Shown: positions 1 to 10,683 of the stretch, one piece after another | How positions within the stretch are numbered: position 1 is the stretch's first letter | How the letters are laid out: every line of letters begins with the position of its first letter | Assembly: GCF_932274485.2 (NCBI RefSeq) | Contig: NC_065881.2 | Location: 81,284,702-81,348,701, forward strand | Direction: 5' to 3' | Origin: Patella vulgata | Lineage: Eukaryota > Mollusca > Gastropoda > Patellidae | Length of the DNA: 64,000 nt | Notes under the pieces: generated by a model | Seen by the model: only the letters and a program-made list of their open reading frames with translations | Databases searched by the model: none | What the model was told of the DNA's origin: nothing | Made by a program: the position numbers and the translations under genes

Positions 1-1540
1 AGCCTAGCACTTCAATCGAAAGAACTAACAAACTCGGGTGTAGATAAAAATAAACATCTTTATTTGGATCAATTTATTTGTGATACATCGCATTAAGGGG
101 AGATAATTTGGGTGAGACGCCAACCCTTTGGATAAATTCCCAGGTATGGAAACAGGAATGAGGTAAATAAATACATTTGCCCTGTCAGGCCGGTGGATAT
201 GACGGGATTAAATCGGAGATTTGGTGACATAAGGAATTGGTAAGACTTGGGGGAATGGGTGAACCACAACTAATTCTAGGCCTATCTTGGATCAAGCCAG
301 TCAAGGTTAAACCAACCTATGAGTCTTTAAATAGGAGACCAGTTATGGATAAATTACCACAGCCAAAGCTAGGATATTAATTCCTTACCCATTTTTGGTG
401 ATCCATATCCAAATTGAAATAGCTGGATTGCTGCCAATTACGTAAGGAGCTTTCCCGAGTGCATACTGAGGATTTCATTGTCGTCTGCTTCTATTTATAA
501 GGGGATTCCGATGACGTCAGTTGTCGACCAATCAATGCGAGCGTTACTAACAATAACGACGTTATAGCCTTGACCGCGCCAAAGTGTCATGGCCGCCAGC
601 TGTTTGATGTCGCTTGTTTCGCTAACTGATTTGTGTCAATTCATCGGCCTAACGGGAATGTTATAAATATAATTATGTGAAAAGGACAAGATGGATATCG
701 GGCATTATATTGTGATACATGGTAATGTATGACATTGTTATATAAATGTGTTTCGGGCGTGAACTCTACAAGGGAGCTGGTCTCATTTTTTGACACTCTC
801 AGTCGGAAACGACGTGCGAAAGACTGGAATCGCCTGGACCGTAACACGTGCCCACCGCGCTCGTGTCGTGAATGACTACCTCCAACGTCACTATATTGTC
901 ATATGCCTTGGCCAGTGATGAGTCCTGACCTTTCCCCTATAGGGCACGTCTGCGACTAGAAATGGTTCCACTAGTCTGATGTCTTAGGTCTTACTCCAGC
1001 CACAGTAGTGGACTCTCCTAAGGCCTTCCTTTGCGCAAGTTTTGTAGTCATTTGACTACAAAAAAGTTACTGGCCTATAACTCCCTTAATTTCCAATTAC
1101 ACTGACCCCAAACTGTACTGTTCATAGCTTAACATATAATCACTTATTTCCAATCCATGCAAACTATGATGATATGTGTTGAAAAATTTGCAACTGGACC
1201 TTATTTTACTTGGGTAAAGAGTCGAATAGTGTATCAATTGCAGCCTTAGATAAGAATTATCTTGGCTAAAAATTGCAGCTAGTCTGCGACATGATCGGGA
1301 AACGTGTTAGTCGACGTCAACCGACAACACACAAGAATTGGCCGTGAAGAGGAGTGGGTCAGATTGCCCCAAATCGTAATGTGTAGGCAATTGGCCCGTT
1401 ATTAACATAAGCTTGTTACCTCTAATTAAAACAGCAGTGCATTTCCGCAGTTTTGTATTGTTTCTGAATATCACCTACTTTTTTTGAAGAGTATATTTGT
1501 ATTTAAAAATCAGGAATTTGGAATGGTTCTTCAAGCTTTT
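1..1540. other. Gene-free stretch at left edge
   Basis: I see no convincing coding region here; the open frames are short and lack recognisable motifs. A TATTTATAA box near 492 and a TGACGTCA (CRE/ATF-type) palindrome at 512-519 lie close together and could belong to a promoter, but no gene can be attached to them. Confidence 0.4.
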
Positions 1541-1797
1541 ATTCAAGAAACTTTTGTGTAAATCTATTTTGCCAATGACATGCATTACAATTACAAAATC
1601 ATGCGTAACTATTATCTATTGTATACAGATTTCTATGATGCAATGAATCACTTGTATTTATATAGATATTAATAATTCAAGAAACTTATGTAAATCTATT
1701 TTGCCAAATATATGCTTTACAAAACCACACATAACTGACTATTTATCTGTTGTACATAGAATTGTATAATTTGTATTTATGTAGATACATATATACT
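1541..1797. repeat. Imperfect tandem duplication, about 134-bp unit, two copies
   Basis: The unit beginning ATTCAAGAAACTT at 1541 recurs at 1675. Both copies continue with TAAATCTATTTTGCCAA and later TTGTATTTAT(A/G)TAGATA. The copies differ by many substitutions and small indels, so the duplication is old. No coding content is seen. Confidence 0.7.
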
Positions 1798-1996
1798 GTT
1801 AGTTGATATAAATAAATCTTTAATATAATAGATTATAATAATACTAATATGGTAAATACAACAGTAAACACATAATTTACACGATCAGCTTGTCCTCCAC
1901 TTGCAACAATAAAGCCACCTATTGACTGTAATATTTAAGCTAAAAAATCTTTTAAAGGGTTATTTTCAAACTATATGTAATTGAATTTCATAATAT

Positions 1997-2135
1997 GGGG
2001 GTTGGATGGCCGAATGGTTAGCGTGTGTGCGCATTGCACCATAAGGTCTGTCATTGAGTCAACTTGCGTGGTTTCGATTTCCTGGTGGTACATAACAAGG
2101 CGTAAGATCGCCTTGGGTTATAAAAAGGCTTGTAG
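1997..2135 (+). mobile_element. SINE-A, partial (tRNA-like head)
   Basis: It begins GGGGGTTGGATGGCCGAATG and carries an A-box-like stretch (GGCCGAATGGTTAGCG) and a B-box-like GGTTTCGATT. This is the tRNA-related 5' part of the SINE found throughout the window. The body is lost, and an opposite-strand copy follows almost at once. Confidence 0.75.
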
Positions 2136-2140
2136 GAATA

Positions 2141-2402
2141 GAGAGAGAGAGAGAAATGGGGTTTAACGTCCACTCAGGTTATTTCAGGACTAACATACAT
2201 CTATAGTTCAATTTTATTTAAATAATTCGCTTGTAGGTAGAGGTCTTTAGCAGTAGGATGACCCGAAGAAAACCCACGAGTCTGGACAGGCGAACCTATT
2301 TCTTGCCGCGTACAACCAGGGAATCGAAATCATGCAAGTTGACTCCATGACAGACCTTATGATACAACGCTCTCGCTCTAACCATTCATCCATCCAACCA
2401 CC
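2141..2402 (-). mobile_element. SINE-A, near full length
   Basis: Read on the minus strand it has the tRNA-like head at 2402, the conserved CCGGGTCCTCC-type core (diverged here) and the terminal GTTAAACCCCAT followed by a TCTC-type tail at 2141. It is an older, substituted copy lying head to tail with the plus-strand fragment. Confidence 0.8.
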
Positions 2403-2679
2403 TACATGTACATGTAGGAATAACATAGCACGATTATTATTACTAAATTTAGGCCACACTCAAAAAAAATCTTCTGGTTCTCTGATACCACCATGTCACA
2501 TGTTTTTTATCTTAACTTATCCATTTTCGTATGTCTTGAAAAGAGGAACTGAACAATAGACTCGTATATCAAGTACGTAACCATGGGAAAGACTACTGAT
2601 AATCAAGAACAGCACTGGACAATGAATTGTTAATTTGTTATTGGCGACATTTCGCTGTCAATCTTTCATTTTTTATAAT

Positions 2680-2760
2680 CAAAATAACTAACTATAACTG
2701 GTAACTCAAAATAACTAACTATAACTGATAACTCAAAATAACTAACTATAACTGATAACT
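2680..2760. repeat. 27-bp minisatellite, three copies
   Basis: The unit CAAAATAACTAACTATAACT plus seven further bases occurs at 2680, 2707 and 2734 with a single G/A difference. It is non-coding. Confidence 0.85.
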
Positions 2761-3134
2761 CTGAGAGAGATGACCGAAAGTATTCTCCGTTGGGAGATAT
2801 GGGGCACAGACTTGTTTTTAAGTCAAAGCAAATTCCATGCTTTAACAGTATCGATACTGGTGGATTTGAAAACATTTTCCCTGGATGAAGTCAAGGCATT
2901 ATTTGACCGTTATATCAGAATCTTACTTATTTTATGTTTTATAATTTTGTAAGTTTATAAAAATGAAGAACTGGCTAGACAAGATTTTGAGAAAATAAAA
3001 ACAAAAAAAAAAGCCGCACACTCACATCAAATTTGTACAAAGGATTGTCTGAACCAGAATTTTTTTTTTGTGTGGCCTAAACCTTACTGATTCCTTTGAA
3101 TGATTGCTGTACAAAAAAGGTTTTGTTTCATAAT

Positions 3135-4655
3135 TCATAGAATTTTTCCATGTTTAGTTTTACAATGAAACTGGAGGCAACGTTTCTGACTAAAGGACTT
3201 AGTACACAGATCACAATTAAATGGCTTTTCTTTACCTGAGCTATGAATTTTGAGATGTCTCTTTAAATTATTGCTTTGTCGAAACAGTGTATGGCAGATA
3301 GAACATTTGTAGGGTTTCTCTTGAGTGTGAATTCTGGCATGCAGCTTTAAATTAGATAATAAACTAAATGATTTATTACAAACATCACATGTATACGGTT
3401 TTTCACCAGTATGTAAGCGGACATGTCTCGTGAGCATGTTTTTCAAAGAAAATGATTTAAGACAATAACTACACTGAAAGGGTTTTTCGCCTGTATGAGT
3501 TCGAAAATGCATCTGTAGCGTACTTTTTTGCGTAAAAAACGATCCACAAACATCACATCTATAAGGCTTTTCACCTGTGTGGGTTCTACAATGTCTATTA
3601 AAGTCACTGACTGTTGAAAATAATTTACCACATAAATCACATCTATAGGTTTGCTCCCCGGTGTGAATTTTAATGTGATTTTGAAGAGTACCATTTTGGG
3701 TAAATGCTTTGCAGCAAATGTGGCATTTGAACATTTTCTCTCGTGTATGGGTTACTGTATGTTTATTAAGTGAACAATGTCTAGAAAATGATTTACTACA
3801 CAAATTACACTGAAAGGGTTTTTCCCCCGTGTGAGTTCTGGTGTGTCTCTGTAGGTGACCATTAAGAATAAATGATTTATCACAAACATCACATTTATAA
3901 GGTTTTACGCCAGTATGTATTCGTAGATGAACCTGTAAATTACTGTTTTTGTTAAATGATTTACTGCAAACACTACATTTAAATAATGACTTGATTTCTT
4001 GGTTTACATGTAAATCTTTTGACAAAGATGTCCCCTTTTGTGGCGATTGTTCTTCATCAGACAGATGAGGAATAGAAATATCTGTATTTTGTTTTTCATT
4101 AGGAATAAATGTTCCATGGTGTGCTGAAATATGAATCCCTAATTCAGTGTCTACGTTAAAACTGTCTTCACAGACTATATTCCGATATGAAGTACTTGCT
4201 GTAGACTGTTCTTCTTTAACATGTATTTTACAATGTGTCTCTAAGTCGGTGTATAATCCAAATGTATCACCACACAGTCGACACTGATGGAATGTTTCAA
4301 CATTATTTATTTGATCTTTTTTAACATCAGAAGTTTGGTCTATGCTAAAATTATCAGTTTTCTCTTCTTTAAATTTTTTATCTAATTCAACATCATTAGT
4401 TTTTTCTTTTTTAACATTTACATCAGCACTTTGATCTAAGGTAATTTCAGCATGTCCTTCAGAATCTAAACCATCATCATCAGTTTCCTCTTCTTTAACA
4501 TGGATTTTATTGTGGTTTTCCAAGTCACTATACTTATGAAAAATATCATCACATACTATACACTGATGAAAAGTTTTAACATCATTAGTTTCCTGAAATA
4601 AAAAATACAGTTTATCAAGAGTTTGAGTTTCATAAAGTCCTTTATAGACGCCCAT
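3135..4655 (-). CDS. C2H2 zinc-finger protein (ZNF-1)
   Basis: Predicted nuclear DNA-binding protein of 506 residues. An acidic N-terminal half carries two or three isolated, weak C2H2 fingers (about residues 30-60, 125-150, 160-190) and VKEE/VKKE motifs resembling SUMO-acceptor sites. Ten near-contiguous classical fingers with TGEKP-like linkers fill about residues 225-505. The start is uncertain. The ATG at 4655 opens the frame, but an acceptor-like TTTTTATTTCAG ends at 4593, and the sequence after it aligns with the exon start of the paralogues at 14105 and 30225. The first 21 residues may therefore be intronic, with the true start in an unseen upstream exon. Reverse orientation relative to the 14-20 kb gene. 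Confidence 0.85.
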   Translation of the reverse strand: MGVYKGLYETQTLDKLYFLFQETNDVKTFHQCIVCDDIFHKYSDLENHNKIHVKEEETDDDGLDSEGHAEITLDQSADVNVKKEKTNDVELDKKFKEEKTDNFSIDQTSDVKKDQINNVETFHQCRLCGDTFGLYTDLETHCKIHVKEEQSTASTSYRNIVCEDSFNVDTELGIHISAHHGTFIPNEKQNTDISIPHLSDEEQSPQKGTSLSKDLHVNQEIKSLFKCSVCSKSFNKNSNLQVHLRIHTGVKPYKCDVCDKSFILNGHLQRHTRTHTGEKPFQCNLCSKSFSRHCSLNKHTVTHTREKMFKCHICCKAFTQNGTLQNHIKIHTGEQTYRCDLCGKLFSTVSDFNRHCRTHTGEKPYRCDVCGSFFTQKSTLQMHFRTHTGEKPFQCSYCLKSFSLKNMLTRHVRLHTGEKPYTCDVCNKSFSLLSNLKLHARIHTQEKPYKCSICHTLFRQSNNLKRHLKIHSSGKEKPFNCDLCTKSFSQKRCLQFHCKTKHGKIL

Positions 4656-4677
4656 TACTTCGATTGTTAAAGTAATC

Positions 4678-4929
4678 TTAAAGATACATTATGGAAGATT
4701 AGATAAAGAGCTGGCAGTTCTCAAAGTCGGTACGATAAAAAAAAATAAGTCTCGATTATCCACTTTTTGATTTAATCAGAAGCAGCAGGCCAGGTTCTAA
4801 TCAAGTAAACATCGCAGCCTAGCGATGCCATCAAGAGTTGATTATGGTCTGGATAAGTTAATTAATGTCTAATTAATAATTTAGATAACATTTCAGGCCT
4901 AATTTAGCTCTTGCATAATGTATGTTTAG
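4678..4929. mobile_element. TTAA-flanked MITE
   Basis: The left end reads TTAAAGATACATTATG and the right end CATAATGTATGTTTAG, forming short terminal inverted repeats flanked by TTAA (mutated to TTAG on the right). Internal sequence matches the elements at 26844-27236 and 48982-49386. It has no coding capacity. The TTAA target suggests mobilisation by a piggyBac-type transposase (inference). It lies just upstream of ZNF-1. Confidence 0.6.
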
Positions 4930-5421
4930 AACAGATTATTTTTTTTATTCTATATGAGCAGGGTTCGAAATGTTCGCCTGTTCAGCTGTCCTTTACTACA
5001 CATGGTTAATATTAGAATATTGTCATATACAGGTGAAAAGTTGTGTTTTGATACTAATTTTATTACGGATAATTTAGAATCTGAATTCTTACAATTCTCA
5101 ATGGAACTCACTGGCCTTTAAATCAAATTGTTTTACTTGGCAGAAACCACGTCAGTTCAAAACATGGAATTGGATTAATCTTCCAGTAGATGATTCAGGG
5201 ATTTGCGATAATTTTTAGTCCTGCTGATTGATGTCAAAGAAATAAAACTGTTTTATATCACGATATTCATATGGATTAAAACAAGGACCAAAACAATTCA
5301 AGCGTATTTGTGTACCTACATATGTGAATAATGTGGACAATATGTGATTCGGAAAATTATGAGTCACAGGTTAGTTAGTGAAGCGAAATGTATGAAAAGC
5401 AACAGGTAGATTTTTTTTCTT
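4930..5421. other. Gene-free intergenic stretch
   Basis: AT-rich; I see no gene or clear repeat. Confidence 0.4.
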
Positions 5422-5431
5422 ATTTCAAGGT

Positions 5432-5710
5432 GGGGGGGTTGGATGGCTGAATGGTTAGCGTGCGCGCGCTGTATCATAAAGTTTGTCATTGAGTCGACTG
5501 GCGTGGTTTCGAATCCCCGGTTGTACGTGACAAGGAGTAGGGTCGCCTGTCCAACCTCGTGGGTTTTCTCCGGGTCCTCCGGTTTCCTCCCACTGCTAAA
5601 GACCCCTACGTGCAAGCGAATTATTGAAATAAAATTAAACCAAATATTAGTCCCAAAATGACCTAGTTTGTGTCGAGTGGACGTTAAACCCCATCTCTCT
5701 CTGTCTCTCT
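5432..5710 (+). mobile_element. SINE-A, complete, with 10-bp target duplication
   Basis: A full copy: tRNA-like head with A and B boxes, conserved core TTTTCTCCGGGTCCTCCGG, then GTTAAACCCCATCTCTCTCT. It is bounded by a perfect direct repeat ATTTCAAGGT at 5422-5431 and 5711-5720, showing a target-primed insertion. Confidence 0.92.
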
Positions 5711-5814
5711 ATTTCAAGGTCTGGATGAGATTTCTTTGCTACCTTTAAAGAAGAATGCTATAGTAAAAGTTGTTTATTTTTTTTTTTGTATTTTGAGGCC
5801 TGGATCAAGTTTCT

Positions 5815-6060
5815 TAGCTGTCCATAGATTTATCCAAAACAATTTTAATTGGGTTGTTTTGGGTAAATCTATGGGCTGCCAAAAAAAACCTAATTGACCA
5901 GTTAGTAGATTCACCCAAAACAACTTTAATTACCCAAAACAACCTGTATTTGGAAGAAAACAACACATTTTTATGATGTCTTTTCTTTATTTTTGTGTGT
6001 ACAGGTGATTAATGTTCCCTAAACTTTTTTTAATGGTTCTCAAAAAAAAAAAAGGGAAAT
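5815..6060. mobile_element. Fold-back element FB2, diverged copy
   Basis: It contains GTTGTTTTGGGTAAATCTAT and its inverted counterpart, plus AAAACAACACATTTTTAT and GTGATTAATGTTCCCTAAAC, all shared with the element at 10267-10683. Non-coding. Confidence 0.6.
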
Positions 6061-6350
6061 GAATGGAAGGTCGAGCGTAGGTACCACAAATGGTTAAATA
6101 CATGGGTCAGTCACAACCCAGGTGAGTACTGCACACTAAATTTTTCCTAATGTCAATAATATTGTGAATAATTATACAGTACCTTGTAAGTGATGAACTA
6201 AAAATCATGAAGTGACATAATTTAAAGTAGTCAAGTCTTTAACTAAGTACCAGCCACAGTCTTCGACATTGCAAACATGACATATTGGTCAATTTAAAGG
6301 AGCTAAATCGCTAATATTTGGGACCTAGAAATTGACCCAAATTGGTCGAA

Positions 6351-7038
6351 ACGCATATAATAATGTAATCTGATTGTATATAAACTGATTTACATTCAAT
6401 TGTTTCCTTTTTGACTCTAATTTCAAATCAGTTATGTCCAGCGAAATACAGCATGTGTCTCAACCCTATAGCAATTTCTAGCGTCTGGTTATTCCAGTCT
6501 ATTAAGCAGACTCTCCTGTTGAATATGTCTAGCCTCGTTCTTTCTGGTCACTTGCTGCAAATGACGCTAAAACGCACTATGGTACACGATTCGTGTACCA
6601 ATGGTAAAATGTTTATTTTGTCTTAAATATTGGATATCAGAAGCCTGCCTTTTCCTGGTAAGATCACAACATCAATGTTGATTTGAATTGACAAATAATT
6701 CGTATTTTCAACGTGTAAGATTTTGGATGATATTGAGTTAGAGACTTAGCTACTTTAAATCAACATTGATGTTGTGATCTTACCGTGAAAAGATGGACTT
6801 CTGGTATCCAATATTTAAGGCAAAATGAAAATTTTAAACTTGGCACGTGAATCACATGCCAGAATGCTTTCGACTTGATGAACGAAACTGGAATAGCCAG
6901 ACGGCAAAGACTTGCCATTCAATTTGCATTCTTCACGTATTTCGCTGAAGACAACGGATTAGAAATTAGAGTAAAAACAGAAACGATTGAATGTAGATCA
7001 GTTTATATACATTTATATTACATTATGATATGTGTTGT
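6351..7038. mobile_element. Fold-back element FB1 (about 690-bp imperfect palindrome)
   Basis: The left arm (6351-6690) and right arm (6758-7038) are inverted copies of each other around a spacer of about 67 bp. Landmarks are ACTGATTTACATTCAAT near the left end with its complement near the right end, and ACAACATCAATGTTGATTT with its complement flanking the centre. A second, one-armed copy lies at 34200-34600. No protein is encoded. Confidence 0.75.
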
Positions 7039-7084
7039 GACCTATTTGTGTCCATTTCTCGGTGCCGAAGAATAGCATACATGT

Positions 7085-7395
7085 ATATGGAACTGCAATG
7101 CCCAGGTTTGATACCGAGAAAGTTCAACACAATTTTCCGCGACGGCTTTTCCCTTGTCAGTGGTTTAGAATGGAGGACCTGGCAAGGAACAGTGACTAGC
7201 CATTCGGATGGGATGGAAAACTTGGGTCCCGTTAGCATATTGGTGTACACATAAAGAACTATTGACAGTTGAAATTTGAAATAAAGAATTTGTTGTTATT
7301 CGGGCAAAATTTCCTTCATAGCACAGTGCCTAGTGTATACCCATCTTTATTAGCCCAGTCAGTGCAGAAAAGTAGAACGCTAAACCCCATTGTAT
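7085..7395 (+). mobile_element. SINE-B, degenerate copy
   Basis: It has the order of motifs seen in the better copy at 17603: GAGAAAGTTCA, TTGACAGTTG, GGGCAAAATTTCC, TTCATAGCACAGTG, TTTATTAGCCCAGT and a terminal CTAAACCCCATT. Many substitutions indicate an old copy. Confidence 0.65.
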
Positions 7396-8090
7396 TACCT
7401 CCAATTTCTTGGAAGATGGGATGGGCTTAACCGTTCCTACCTGTAGTTCCTGGCAAACAATCCCTCTTTTCCTTATATTACTTTCCAATACTGTGTCCAC
7501 AAGACACAAAAGCAATAAAAGAAAAGACCTACCGCTACTGTGCCTATCAACAATTTGCATGACTCATACATGTACAGCAGCGGCTTCCAAAGAAGTGTAG
7601 AAAAGTACATCATTCGTGTGTTGTTAAAAAAATATGACAAGCCTTCCCAGAAGAATCTGACTCGAACAGTGGCTTCAATGATGCACGGCCATGAGTCCTT
7701 GTGCCATATATTACTTTTATCGCTTCCAACAATGCAAAAAAGAGATAAGACGACAAGTTTGAGTATTCCATTTACTGGTGTTCCTATATTGATCACCTAA
7801 ATTTAACTCAATCATCAACTTAAAGTTCTTCTTATACTTTCCACTCTGACAGTATCTAGACTGTAATTTGGTATCTAGACCTTCCGTCACAAACAGCTTG
7901 AAAGATCTTGTAAGTGGCTGCGGAATTTGGTTGTACAATTTATTATTTTCATTCTATTCCTACTGTCACAGTCACTTGCCACATCCCCTTATTGAGGCAG
8001 TGATATAAATGTACACAAATAAAGTTCACCGGTTCTGGAATCATACTTGTATGTATAACAGAGTACATGTAGGTGTAGGGACGGTAATAC
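7396..8090. other. Gene-free stretch
   Basis: Short overlapping open frames on both strands carry no recognisable motif and I regard them as chance. No repeat was recognised. Confidence 0.35.
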
Positions 8091-8098
8091 CTGGTGAT

Positions 8099-9030
8099 CA
8101 GGGCTGCCGACAACCAGTATCGCAGCTCAATTTGCGATACATATTTTGTTTGTTGCTAATCAAAAATTAAAATCTAACGTTTTTAATTCGTAGTAACTGC
8201 GAATCATTAATATGCCTGACATTTTTGATATTGACACAAGGATAATCCACATTTTGAAGACTAGAAGGCTTTCTCAACACTTTCAACGTGTATAAAATGT
8301 TGAATAAAATTTTATAAACAAAACTTAATTCTCTGTATGACCTCCTACTCGAACTACCCAGACACAATTCATTTTCTATATAATACAGGGACATAACTCT
8401 ATGAATAGGGACTATTAAACCGGAAATAGGGAATCATGTAGTACCACTCACGTTGCGAGGTATGTCAATTTCAAGTAATTATATCAATATTCATTTTGAA
8501 AGAAATAAATTCACTGTATCCCTCAGGTATTGTAAATAAAATATAAAAAAATAAATACATGTTATTGTAAAATGATAAATCAAAGTAAAAATTCCCGTAA
8601 AATATTATTGTTTATATCGTGTGTGTCTAGTTAATCGAGGTGCGCCTGATTGAACAAAAATATTAATACATGGTAAAAAGCAGACGAAATTGTTTTCTAA
8701 CGAAGAAAACTAACGTAACAAAAAATATAACAATTAAAATGAGTGGGGTTTCGGAAGTCACTGCCAAGAATTGGCTTCAGACACAAGACCTAACTAAATG
8801 TCTACATCACATTCACAAACTGTCACAAGTACTTGTGGCAGTGCTAAAAAAAATCTAAGAACAGAATCTAATCATATTTGTTATGAATTAAAGTAATATC
8901 TTGTTATTTAGGTGTTTTATGTTGAAACTGAAAAACTGCTAATCAGTTTTTAAATTTGCTAATCAAATTTGGCAAAATTGGACTTTTAGCAGTGCTGCTA
9001 ATCAACTGCAAAAAATTACCGACAGCCCTG
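8099..9030. mobile_element. Non-autonomous hAT-type DNA transposon, complete
   Basis: 932 bp long. The left end is CAGGGCTGCCGACAA and the right end, read inverted, is CAGGGCTGTCGGTAA, giving typical hAT-like imperfect terminal inverted repeats. A perfect 8-bp duplication CTGGTGAT lies at 8091-8098 and 9031-9038, the length hAT transposases make. Inside there is only a short basic open frame (8670-8858) with no transposase motifs. The element therefore depended on a transposase made elsewhere. Confidence 0.9.
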
Positions 9031-9310
9031 CTGGTGATGCCTTGGTTACAGTTGGTATGGAGAATTCACCTGGATTCTCCTTGTTTGCCGTGTGTCCGAA
9101 AATTTGCAGTCTGTGTACACAGGGTAGAACATACATATATCTATAGAAAGATACATGTATCTTGATCAAAATAATATTATTAAAATTTCACTGGTCAGTA
9201 ATACTTACCTTTGTGCTTGATAACGATAAGAGGATACTTGTCGAAACGTCATGCTTTTAGAATAAACCAGTGATTGTTTCCCATAAAAATTGTGTTCTAT
9301 AAATACTTAC

Positions 9311-9670
9311 CTTGGTTGCCCGTTGCTTCCTGTGAGACCCTTGTGTCGCAGTTGCATTGTCAAAATTAGCAACAAATGTTTTCTTCAGGAACAATGTTGG
9401 CACAGCATCTGGCTTGAGTTTCACTCTAGCATTTTCATATCCCAATTTCTTCAATCGAGCAGGATCTCGTTCGTACGCAGATAACTCGAAATGCTCCGAA
9501 CAAAGACGAGCATGTTTCGATGGAGACCAGCCCTTCTCTCCTCGTTGACATCGCTGCGTCCAGGCTGTTCTGCGTGTTGCCTCTCTTGGAAATTGAAAAA
9601 AATGACACATGCTTCCAGATTTAGACTTGTTGGTGTTATTAGTACATCCCCAAGCAACGCAACTGACCAT
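9311..9670 (-). CDS. THAP-domain protein, first coding exon
   Basis: 120 codons from ATG at 9670. Residues 1-94 form a THAP zinc-binding DNA-binding domain: C4-x4-C9, then CSEH (C57, H60), the aromatic/basic stretch FPREATRRTAW, and the closing AVPTLF at 89-94. The exon ends in AAG followed by GTAAGTAT (donor at 9310), in phase 0, so the gene continues in exons I could not identify. A 45-nt open segment at 9209-9253, itself followed by a GTAAGTAT donor, could be the next exon, but its acceptor is poor. THAP domains occur in host transcription factors and in P-element- or Kolobok-type transposases; with only this exon I cannot choose. Confidence 0.75.
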
Positions 9671-9940
9671 GTCTCTTCTTCCAGTTAGACAAACTAACAG
9701 GATGCAGTGTTCAGTTTCAATAGGGATCACAACCAATGTCGTGCTTGTCGTCACTCACAGCAAAAATCAAAACAAAGCTGCAGATATACATAAACATGAA
9801 TTAGGTGTCCATAGATGTACCCAAAACAAACCAAATAACGGTGTTGAGTGGAAATAAATATTGAATAAAATATTTGGCAAAATATTTTACTGTAAAACTT
9901 AGTAAATATGTCCAGTGTTTAATTCTCAGATATCTTTATG

Positions 9941-10216
9941 AGAGAGAGAGAGAAATGGGGTTTAATGTCCACTCGACACCAACTAGGTCATTTCGGGACT
10001 AACACATGGTTTAATTTTATTTCAATCATTCGCTTGCGCGTAGGGGTCTTTAGCAGTGGGAGGAAACCGGAGGACCCGGAGAAAACCCACGAGGTTGGAC
10101 AGGCGACCCTACTCCTTGTCACGTACAACCAGGGAATCGAAACTCCACCAGTTGACTCAATGACAGACCGTATGATACAGCGCGCACGTGCTAACCATTC
10201 GGCCATCCAACCCCCC
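9941..10216 (-). mobile_element. SINE-A, complete, with 13-bp target duplication
   Basis: A full-length minus-strand copy, head at 10216 and (TCTC)n tail at 9941. Perfect direct repeats AGATATCTTTATG lie at 9928-9940 and 10217-10229. Few differences from the copies at 5432 and 16751 suggest a relatively recent insertion. Confidence 0.93.
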
Positions 10217-10266
10217 AGATATCTTTATGCTTGGGTTGGGATGAAACAGCTTGTGATAAGACAACC

Positions 10267-10683
10267 CAAACCTACTACGATAACAATATGAGTTGTCTTT
10301 CTTGCTTTGATCTTCCATTTATATCCTTATTTTTTTTCAGAACTATTAAAAAAGATTAAAGTTAATGGAATATTAATCACCATATAAAAATAAAGAAAAG
10401 ATTGTACAAATGTGTTGTTTTCTTCCAAATACAAGTTGTTTTGTGTAATTAAAGTTTTTTGGGGTGAATCTATGGACTGGTCAATTAGGTTTTTTCTGGG
10501 GGTCCATAGATTTACCCAAAACAACCAGTATTTTGAATAAAACAACACATTTTTATTGTTTATTCTTTCTAGTTACATGTATGTGTGTATGTGATTAATA
10601 TTCCCTAAACTTTGTTATTAGTTCTGAAAAAAAAATGGAAATAAATGGAAGATCAAAGCAAAAAAGACAACTCTTATTGTCAT
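10267..10683. mobile_element. Fold-back element FB2 (about 415-bp palindrome)
   Basis: The left arm contains GAGTTGTCTTTCTTGCTTTG and GATCTTCCATTT; the right arm contains their complements ending near 10683. The arms meet around AAATCTATGGAC-type sequences near 10470-10510. Related pieces lie at 5815-6060, 9812-9850 and 11068-11240. No transposase is visible. Confidence 0.7.

Noticed and set aside
5443-5540. Possible functional tRNA genes in SINE heads
   Set aside because: A and B boxes are present, but I could not form an acceptor stem with proper pairing and the sequence runs directly into SINE body; these are tRNA-derived SINE promoters.
8670-8858. Short open frame inside the hAT element
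   Set aside because: It has no transposase motif and is far too short; treated as chance or residue.
9988-10206. Repeated open frames beginning MAEWLA(R/C)ARCIIRSVIEST
   Set aside because: The same peptide appears wherever SINE-A occurs; it is the translated tRNA-like head, not a gene family.
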